Shown one piece after another: positions 1 through 5,170 of a stretch of 5,170 bases of DNA. Both the position numbers and the translations under genes were made by a program. This DNA comes from Holosporales bacterium (GTDB taxonomy: Bacteria; Pseudomonadota; Alphaproteobacteria; RUG11792): positions 1 to 5,170 of the forward strand of contig JAIRYU010000039.1 of the NCBI GenBank assembly GCA_031267545.1, in the 5' to 3' direction. A model generated the notes under the pieces. The model did no database searches, was not told where the DNA came from, and worked only from the letters and a program-made list of their open reading frames with translations. Position 1 is the first letter of the stretch. Each line of letters opens with the position of its first letter.

Positions 1-1686
1 GAAAAGTTGGATATTAAGAACTCCGAAATGGCAAGCGCAATTAAGGAAAAGCTCTCCACAATGCAATACTCGGTTAGCGAAATCGAGAAGAAGACGGTAA
101 AACGCAGCCCATACGCTCCATTCACGACGTCCACCCTCCAACAAGACTCCGTGAGAAAACTCGGATTTAGCGCTAAGAAAACGATGCAGCTTGCGCAGAA
201 GTTGTACGAAGGAATATCGGTGGACGGCGCCGTGCATGGTCTCATAACATATATGAGAACCGATAGCGTAGCCCTATCTGCGGATGCCGTAGCCGAGGCC
301 AGAACGCTAATCAAAGATACATACGGTAGCAAATACCTTCCAAATTCTCCGAGAGTTTATAAGACCAAGACGAAGAACGCGCAGGAAGCGCATGAGGCAA
401 TTAGGCCTACTTCGTTCTCTAGAACTCCCGAGGGTCTGCGAGGAATTTTGTCGGTTGACGAGGCGGCATTGTACGAGTTGATTTGGAAACGAACTGTAGC
501 CTCACAGATGGAAAACGCTCTAATCGATCAGGTTTCGATTGATATATCGTCTCATGACGGGCAGTCCATATTCAGAGCAACTGGCTCGTCTGTTGCGTTC
601 GACGGATTTTTAAAGGTGTATGTTGAATCAGTAGACGAGACAGAGACGGACGGATCAAAACATAAAAAGTTGCCGGTTATTAACGAAGGCGATCAGTTAT
701 CAACGGAGGAGATTACTACGTCGCAGCATTTCACTCAGCCTCCTCCTCGCTTTAACGAAGCAAGCCTCGTCAAAAAATTAGAGGAGCTCGGCATAGGTAG
801 ACCGTCTACGTATGCGTCCATCATCAATGTTCTACAGGAGAGAAAGTATGCAACCCTTCAGAAAAGAACATTCGTTCCTGATAGTATCGGATTTTTAGCC
901 ACATCGTTTCTTCGCAACTTTTTTAAGAAATACGTTGAGTATGGATTTACAGCCGGCCTCGAGGAAGAGCTAGACGATATATCAAACGGAAAGCTAAAGT
1001 GGCGTAATGTGCTCGACAAGTTCTGGAAAGAGTTCAATGAAAATATATCAAATGCAAACGAACTCACAAGGACTGTAGTAATACAATCCGTAGAAGATGA
1101 CATAAAAGATTACGTATTCAAGGATGTAGAAGAAAATAGGGCATGTCCGCTATGTGGATTAGGTAAGGTTAACTTAAAGCTTGGTAAGTTTGGAGCGTTT
1201 CTAGGTTGCTCGCGTTATCCTGATTGCAAGTACACAAAACAGTTTGGAGATAGCGGCTCTCAACGCGAGAGCGCACAGCCCCAAGATCAAAACCTAGACA
1301 TTAAAATTGGCGAAGACACAGGTCTTGGCGGCGATGCTGTATTTCTAAAAAATGGACCGTTTGGATATTACCTAGAATGGGAAACAACTAAAGATGCGAC
1401 CGGGAAAAAGCCCAAAAGGGTTTCTGTTCCAAAATTTGTGGGCGACCCGGCGAAGCTGACAATTGATGACGCGATGACGCTTGGTCAACTCCCAAAAGCG
1501 CTAGGAAAGCGCCCCGAAACCGGCGATAATATTCAGCTCGCGCTAGGACGGTTTGGACCGTACCTTAAGGTCGGGTCCAAATCGTTTAGGCTTGAAAATG
1601 ACGTCAACGTATTTAAGATTACATTGACGGAAGCCATCGGCATTATAAATGACCCTACGCGAGCCCCAAAAAAAGGAAACGTATAA
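1..1686 (+). CDS. topA: DNA topoisomerase I (type IA), 5'-truncated by the window edge
   Basis: This enzyme relaxes negatively supercoiled DNA by cutting one strand through a 5'-phosphotyrosine link. The frame is open from base 1, so the start codon and the N-terminal Toprim domain lie outside; roughly 200-plus residues are probably missing, judged from related enzymes. An in-frame TTG at base 7 is not a credible start. Counting from base 1, the active-site tyrosine is residue 84 in GLITYMRTDS (codon 250-252), followed by QEAHEAIRP (about 128-136) and the core motif EASLVKKLEELGIGRPSTYA (253-272). All of these match the E. coli TopA core closely. A single four-cysteine zinc finger spans about residues 382-409 (CPLC, then CSRYPDC). 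After it come two short C-terminal repeats with the pattern GPFGYYLEW and GRFGPYLKVG, as in many alphaproteobacterial enzymes. The C-terminus looks complete, with a short basic end. It converges on the mlaF-like gene. Function is near certain; the full length is unknown. Confidence 0.97.
   Translation, partial: EKLDIKNSEMASAIKEKLSTMQYSVSEIEKKTVKRSPYAPFTTSTLQQDSVRKLGFSAKKTMQLAQKLYEGISVDGAVHGLITYMRTDSVALSADAVAEARTLIKDTYGSKYLPNSPRVYKTKTKNAQEAHEAIRPTSFSRTPEGLRGILSVDEAALYELIWKRTVASQMENALIDQVSIDISSHDGQSIFRATGSSVAFDGFLKVYVESVDETETDGSKHKKLPVINEGDQLSTEEITTSQHFTQPPPRFNEASLVKKLEELGIGRPSTYASIINVLQERKYATLQKRTFVPDSIGFLATSFLRNFFKKYVEYGFTAGLEEELDDISNGKLKWRNVLDKFWKEFNENISNANELTRTVVIQSVEDDIKDYVFKDVEENRACPLCGLGKVNLKLGKFGAFLGCSRYPDCKYTKQFGDSGSQRESAQPQDQNLDIKIGEDTGLGGDAVFLKNGPFGYYLEWETTKDATGKKPKRVSVPKFVGDPAKLTIDDAMTLGQLPKALGKRPETGDNIQLALGRFGPYLKVGSKSFRLENDVNVFKITLTEAIGIINDPTRAPKKGNV
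1668..1674 (+). other. A7 slippery run next to the topA stop codon
   Basis: Seven adenines fall as CC[A AAA AAA] GGA in the topA frame, only three codons before the TAA stop at 1684-1686. That phase fits the X XXX YYZ form of -1 ribosomal frameshift sites and also suits transcriptional slippage. A -1 shift would replace the last three residues (GNV) with RKRIIMSLAKIS and stop at 1710-1712, giving the more basic tail PKKRKR. The run and its phase are seen directly. That it is used is inference, and no strong stimulatory hairpin follows it. Confidence 0.3.
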
Positions 1687-1698
1687 TTATGTCGCTCG

Positions 1699-2463
1699 CT
1701 AAGATTTCGTAAATGGTCCGGTTGGTAGTCCGTCGATAAACTGCCTTACGTACGGATCATCCGTGGCGCTGAGATCCTCGTTACTTCCTTCCCATATTAT
1801 CTTACCCTCATGTATGAGGCCGATCGTATCTCCTATCCGCTTCATGCTGGCCACATCGTGCGTTATCGAAAGCGCTGAAATACCCATTTCTTTTGTGCAT
1901 CGCACAATGAGGTTGTCTATAACTCCTGTCGTAATAGGATCAAGTCCAGTAGTGGGTTCATCAAAGAATATTATATCCGGCTTGGTTGCAAGCGCTCTCG
2001 CAAGCGCGACCCTTTTCTTCATCCCGCCCGAAAGTTCAGCCGGGAATGTTTTGGATATCTCCGGCCCCAGGTCTACGGCTTCCAGATTCTTTATCGCTAT
2101 TTCATATGCCTCTTTTTTCGACATTCCATATCCATATACTAATCCGAACGAAACATTATCTATAACATTAAGACTGTCGAACAGCGCCCCGCTCTGATAC
2201 AACACTCCGCACTTTAACACAGCGTCGTACATTTCCTTGCGCGACAGAGTCGACGTGTCCCTGCCATTAATTTTTATGGCGCCGGATTTTGGTTTAATTA
2301 GACCTAGTATACACCTGATTAGCACGGACTTACCGGAGCCTGATCCGCCTATTACGACATACGACTCTCCGCGCCCCACCTTAAACGACACTCCTCCAAG
2401 TACGCTCTTGTTACCAAACGAATGAGCTAGATTCTCCACTTCAATTACGTATCCTTGTCCCAC
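1699..2463 (-). CDS. mlaF: MlaF-like ABC transporter ATPase (phospholipid transport)
   Basis: This is the cytoplasmic ATPase that powers an MlaE-type lipid transporter between the inner and outer membranes. The 254 residues carry a full nucleotide-binding domain: Walker A GGSGSGKS (39-46), the Q-loop in LYQSGALFDSL (Q90), signature LSGGM (144-148), Walker B IIFFDEP with catalytic E169, D-loop GLDP (173-176) and switch histidine H202. The YQSGALFDSL segment and the C-terminal FIDGLPTGPF stretch are typical of the MlaF/Ttg2A/Mkl branch rather than of importer ATPases. Homologues in Rickettsiales have been labelled ribonucleotide transporters, which is probably a legacy name. Translation starts at GTG (2463-2461): a stop codon lies two codons upstream and a strong ribosome binding site sits at the right distance. 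The gene follows the permease gene by 15 bases, so the pair is an operon. All catalytic residues are present. The exact lipid substrate cannot be read from the sequence. Confidence 0.93.
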   Translation of the reverse strand: MGQGYVIEVENLAHSFGNKSVLGGVSFKVGRGESYVVIGGSGSGKSVLIRCILGLIKPKSGAIKINGRDTSTLSRKEMYDAVLKCGVLYQSGALFDSLNVIDNVSFGLVYGYGMSKKEAYEIAIKNLEAVDLGPEISKTFPAELSGGMKKRVALARALATKPDIIFFDEPTTGLDPITTGVIDNLIVRCTKEMGISALSITHDVASMKRIGDTIGLIHEGKIIWEGSNEDLSATDDPYVRQFIDGLPTGPFTKS

Positions 2464-2466
2464 GCT

Positions 2467-2473
2467 TCACCTC
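2467..2473 (-). promoter_or_regulatory. Strong ribosome binding site of the mlaF-like gene
   Basis: Read on the - strand, GAGGTGA is followed by AGC and then the GTG start. The GAGG core is therefore six bases from the start codon, an excellent match to the 16S rRNA 3' end. It fills the 15-base gap after the permease stop and decides the GTG start. A TGA in the mlaF frame overlaps the site, so no longer form of the ATPase is possible. Confidence 0.85.
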
Positions 2474-2478
2474 GCCAA

Positions 2479-3255
2479 TCAAAATAAGACAAACGTTAGG
2501 ATGCAATCTAGCAGCAATATCATAATTGAAGACGCAACGACCGAGTTGGTGGTTGCTCTGCCGACGCCCTCCGCGCCTCCACTGGAGCGGTACCCGTGAT
2601 AGCATCCCATAACGCAAACTATGAACCCAAAGACGGCGCCCTTTATTAATCCGGACATAACATCCCAAGCTGACATGGATTCAAGCGTGTTGTAAATATA
2701 GTTTGCCGAATTAAATTTCAAATAGTGTACCCCGACTAGATAACCTCCCAAAATGCCTATGACGTCGTCTATCAATACCAAAAATGGGAGGAAGATAGTG
2801 CCTGCCAGAATCCTTGGGAACACGAGATATTTGTATGAATTAACAGATAGGGTGGTCAGAGCGTCTATCTGCTCTGTCACCTTCATCGTCCCAATTTCGG
2901 CTGTCATAGACGCTCCAAGTCTACCGGCTACCATGAGGGCTGTTAGAACGGGGCCAAGCTCCCTCGTCATCGAAATCATTACTACGGACGGAATAGCGCT
3001 TTCAGCAGTAAGCTTCGCGAATCCTGTATAACACTGTAGCGTCATCGCCATTCCTGTGAACAGCGCAGTCATCCCCACAACAGGCAGAGAGAAATAACCA
3101 ATCTGGACAGCTTGCTGAGCCATTTGTTTCCAGTGATACCGAGGGGTTATACCGACAATAAGGCTCTCCATGATAAACCATGAGATCTTGCCGATAGAGG
3201 CAAGGAATGATATAAACCACCTACCTATTTTGACCAAAAATATCATTGACGCCAA
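2479..3255 (-). CDS. mlaE: MlaE-like ABC transporter permease
   Basis: This inner-membrane permease of the MlaE (DUF140) family partners the adjacent ATPase to move phospholipids across the periplasm, maintaining outer-membrane lipid asymmetry. At 258 residues it has the usual family length. It has an amphipathic N-terminal helix (about 4-35) and hydrophobic spans near 55-75, 88-110, 143-175, 202-218 and 236-258. The family hallmark RELGPVLTALMVAGR begins at 98 and runs into GASMTAEIGTMKVTEQIDAL (114-133). A second conserved motif, SGGAEGVGRATTNSVV, lies at 225-240. Two starts are possible: TTG at 3255-3253, or ATG three codons later at 3246-3244, giving 255 residues. An in-frame TGA at 3267-3265 rules out longer forms. 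Neither start has a clear ribosome binding site; the ATG may be the real one. The MlaD, MlaC and MlaB partner genes are not in the window. Family assignment is secure; substrate and direction of transport are inferred. Confidence 0.92.
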   Translation of the reverse strand: MASMIFLVKIGRWFISFLASIGKISWFIMESLIVGITPRYHWKQMAQQAVQIGYFSLPVVGMTALFTGMAMTLQCYTGFAKLTAESAIPSVVMISMTRELGPVLTALMVAGRLGASMTAEIGTMKVTEQIDALTTLSVNSYKYLVFPRILAGTIFLPFLVLIDDVIGILGGYLVGVHYLKFNSANYIYNTLESMSAWDVMSGLIKGAVFGFIVCVMGCYHGYRSSGGAEGVGRATTNSVVASSIMILLLDCILTFVLF

Positions 3256-3275
3256 CGAGGTATGTCATTAAATTA

Positions 3276-3304
3276 ATGGTACACCAAATGCGGCAGCTAA
3301 TCAA
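3276..3304 (-). promoter_or_regulatory. Weak candidate promoter upstream of the mlaE-like gene
   Basis: In the 75-base gap between comEC and the permease gene, the - strand reads TTGATT (3304-3299), 17 bases, then TACCAT (3281-3276). Each hexamer matches four of six sigma-70 consensus positions at ideal spacing, and the -10 lies about 20-30 bases before either possible start. An AT-rich stretch (TTAATTTAAT) follows it. Matches of this quality arise by chance in AT-rich DNA, so this is only a candidate. The other possibility is read-through from comEC. Confidence 0.22.
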
Positions 3305-3330
3305 ACTCCGGCGTCCTGTAATTTATTGTG

Positions 3331-5170
3331 TTACGGGATACCTTGCTTTGAAAATATGTCGTAATGCGCTGGGCAGTATGGATGCTTTGGAGAGGACAGT
3401 TGCCTTATTTTTCCAGATTTCGTCCAGATGTAAATGCCATGTTTATGATAAGTTTCTTGTAAATTGCCATACCGCGCGTCGTCGTATTCCCTCTTGCTAA
3501 TTTTCCCGTCGAACCCCAAACTTCTCTGTATGGAGGAAACCTGCAATCTGCGCTTCTGTAGCGACGTCGCATAAAATTTCCCGTCTTTCACGAAGCATAC
3601 TACGTTAGAGTTTGGCGGAATCACAACATCGGGGCGCTCCTCGAATATCCACATTATGCCGCCAATCAGGCTAACGATCGCGCCCGTGTATCTGCATCTC
3701 GTTTTTAACAGAGCTAAGACGATTCCGCCAATGATAATCATGTACAACGCATCAAGCGACGGAGATCCGATAGTAATGGCGGCCCCCGGAATCTCCGATA
3801 TTGCTCCAAGGATGCGCGTAAATGTAGTCAATACGTATTTCAAGGCGGTTATGAAAATGTCTGTAAATGCGCATGTAATCAGCGCCGCTATCATAAGCGG
3901 CATTATGATGAAACTCATTGCCGGAATGGCCGCCATGTTTCCGAGCGCTCCTACGGCGCTGAATCTATTGAATGTAGCGACCGATATTGGAAATGTCGCT
4001 ATTGAGGCTATGGTTGTCGTTAGCGTAGACGATATCAGATAGAAACACGTTTTTTGTATTAGCGTTTCGCATATCATTCTGACTTTTTGTATTCTGCCGT
4101 ACCACGCTTCGTAAAACGATATCAACGACGCGACCGCTGCAAACGATAGTTGAAAGCTGACTAGAAACAGAGACCCGGGATCGAATAGTAATATTAAAAA
4201 TGCCGCAAACGCAACGCTCCTTAGCGATACAGACTTTCTACCAAAAATTCCGCTCAAAAGAAAAACGGTAGTCATAATGAATGCTCTGAGCGCAGACGGA
4301 GATTCTCCCGATATTTTTAGATAAAAAAACGTTATTAAGATTGTTGCGATTGCAGCGTATCGCCTGGGGTCTATACGCGGCCACAAAAGGCAAGCATACA
4401 TAATTACTCTATGAAGAATAATGAAGACTAGGGAGGCTATGATTGACATGTGTAGGCCGGAAATCGCGAGAATATGAGCGGTTCCAGAGTTAATATATTT
4501 ATCGCGGACTTCCGGAGAGATTGGCGATTTATCTCCAGTTAATAGCGCGCTCGCTATACCGCCGGCCATCGTCCCCATTTTCTCCATGATATATTTTGTG
4601 ATATCGCGCCTCATCCGTGAAAAAACATCGCGTCCGCCGGATGACTGATCGCGCAGCTTATCAATTGTGTACACAATTCCTGTCGTGTCGAGATTGATCA
4701 ATGAATTGTACTGTCTTTGGTCAAAGGAATTTGGAATCGCAGCCAGCTTATATGGAAGGATCTTCCCTCTGATTTTTACGAGATCGTTCGGTACAATTCC
4801 GCGTAACGCGCGCGCAGAACAAGTCATTTTCGCAGTCTTGATAAATTTTAAATTATCTGTGGATGTGAACCTCATATCATGCAGAGTAACGCGTTGCATG
4901 TTTTTCATGGTTGGGTGCGTCTCGTCTATAAACTTAACGGTTGCAATAAATTTGGCAGAATTAATTTCATTTCTTAGAAACTCCTTCTTCGACAGCATAT
5001 TCGTCTCAAGTATGCCGCCAGTTTGTGAAACATAAATTCCAACTACAAAAACCGATACCAGTAGTACTAAATTTTTGAAGCGGCGATACGCTAAAGTTAT
5101 TACACATAGAGCGCTTGCTAAAAAAATTAGTAGGCGAGAAAATTCATAAAACGGATTGAAGACTCCAACT
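3331..5170 (-). CDS. comEC: ComEC/Rec2-family DNA uptake channel protein, 5'-truncated by the window edge
   Basis: ComEC forms the inner-membrane channel through which single-stranded DNA enters the cell in natural transformation. The frame stays open from the stop at 3331 past base 5169, giving 612 visible residues; the true start lies outside. Numbered from the window edge, residues 12-28 and 32-48 are the paired N-terminal membrane helices of the family. About 75-170 is the soluble OB-fold-like region (DUF4131), ending near SFDQRQY. The Competence domain follows, with ALLTGDKSPISPEVRDKY (208-225), the signature ILAISGLHMSII (233-244), GESPSALRAFIM (288-299) and DPGSLFLVSFQLSFAAVASL (330-349), then further hydrophobic spans to about 509. 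The last 103 residues are soluble, basic and not recognisable as a domain. There is no metallo-beta-lactamase domain, as in many alphaproteobacterial ComECs. An ATG at 4998 would remove the first two helices and has no ribosome binding site, so it is rejected as the start. Family is certain; active DNA uptake in this organism is not shown. Confidence 0.95.
   Translation of the reverse strand, partial: VGVFNPFYEFSRLLIFLASALCVITLAYRRFKNLVLLVSVFVVGIYVSQTGGILETNMLSKKEFLRNEINSAKFIATVKFIDETHPTMKNMQRVTLHDMRFTSTDNLKFIKTAKMTCSARALRGIVPNDLVKIRGKILPYKLAAIPNSFDQRQYNSLINLDTTGIVYTIDKLRDQSSGGRDVFSRMRRDITKYIMEKMGTMAGGIASALLTGDKSPISPEVRDKYINSGTAHILAISGLHMSIIASLVFIILHRVIMYACLLWPRIDPRRYAAIATILITFFYLKISGESPSALRAFIMTTVFLLSGIFGRKSVSLRSVAFAAFLILLFDPGSLFLVSFQLSFAAVASLISFYEAWYGRIQKVRMICETLIQKTCFYLISSTLTTTIASIATFPISVATFNRFSAVGALGNMAAIPAMSFIIMPLMIAALITCAFTDIFITALKYVLTTFTRILGAISEIPGAAITIGSPSLDALYMIIIGGIVLALLKTRCRYTGAIVSLIGGIMWIFEERPDVVIPPNSNVVCFVKDGKFYATSLQKRRLQVSSIQRSLGFDGKISKREYDDARYGNLQETYHKHGIYIWTKSGKIRQLSSPKHPYCPAHYDIFSKQGIP

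Noticed and set aside
858..1103. An 81-codon - strand open frame inside topA, rich in serine and phenylalanine.
   Set aside because: It lies entirely opposite the conserved topA core, its serine-rich translation is the complement of topA codons, and it matches no family I recognise.
1683..1690. Palindrome ATAATTAT at the topA stop codon, considered as a protein binding site.
   Set aside because: It is an eight-base AT palindrome that does not extend, easily expected by chance.
1659..1699. Inverted repeat GCGAGC/GCTCGC around the convergent gene ends, considered as a shared terminator.
   Set aside because: The stem is only six pairs with a 29-base loop, and the T-run on the - strand falls inside the loop rather than after the stem.
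1988..2007. Two copies of GCAAGCGC (1988-1995 and 2000-2007) 12 bases apart, resembling a regulatory or uptake-sequence repeat.
   Set aside because: They encode the repeated residues of ALARALA, just after the ABC signature motif, so the repetition is explained by the protein.
1763..2197. A 144-codon + strand open frame opposite the mlaF-like gene.
   Set aside because: It is a shadow of a gene with all ABC ATPase motifs intact, and its translation shows no domain.
3291..3313. Possible hairpin with GCCGG and GCCGC arms after comEC, considered as a terminator.
   Set aside because: Only three base pairs (CGG with CCG) can form and no T-run follows, so it is not a terminator.
3656..4042. A 128-codon + strand open frame with hydrophobic stretches opposite comEC.
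   Set aside because: The hydrophobicity mirrors the membrane spans of comEC read in reverse complement. The comEC frame is conserved and complete here.
4667..5035. A 122-codon + strand open frame near the right edge.
   Set aside because: It is opposite the comEC N-terminal domain, which is recognisable in its own frame; no ribosome binding site or domain supports it.

Overview
The window holds four protein-coding genes packed almost end to end: the 3' two-thirds of a DNA topoisomerase I gene (topA) on the + strand, and on the - strand a comEC-family gene followed by an mlaE-like permease gene and an mlaF-like ATPase gene. Both edges cut through genes: topA lacks its 5' end at base 1, and comEC lacks its 5' end at base 5170. 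There are no RNA genes, insertion sequences, CRISPR arrays or long repeats. The longest gap between genes is 75 bases, so no stretch over 300 bases lacks a gene.

The organism looks like a Gram-negative alphaproteobacterium, and a host-associated Rickettsiales-like lineage is plausible. The MlaE/MlaF pair belongs to the outer-membrane lipid transport family. From memory, the permease resembles those of Rickettsiales more than those of enterobacteria. TopA has one four-cysteine zinc finger followed by short C-terminal repeats, and ComEC has no C-terminal metallo-beta-lactamase domain; both designs are common in alphaproteobacteria. Base composition looks moderate (mid-40s % GC by eye). The lineage is inferred from protein resemblance and not proven by the window.

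Layout: topA (1-1686, +) converges on mlaF (1699-2463, -) with 12 bases between them. The permease gene (2479-3255, -) lies 15 bases upstream of mlaF, and that gap carries a strong ribosome binding site, so the two form an operon. comEC (3331 to beyond 5170, -) lies upstream on the same strand, 75 bases from the permease gene. It could be co-transcribed, or the pair could use a weak promoter candidate in that gap.

Functionally, the permease and ATPase form the inner-membrane core of a phospholipid ABC transporter, ComEC is the inner-membrane channel for single-stranded DNA uptake, and TopA relaxes negative supercoils. Only the two transporter genes have a clear functional link. I see no convincing new system here. 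The points most worth a second look are an A7 slippery run next to the topA stop codon, the false internal start of comEC, and an Mla transporter core without its usual partner genes alongside.
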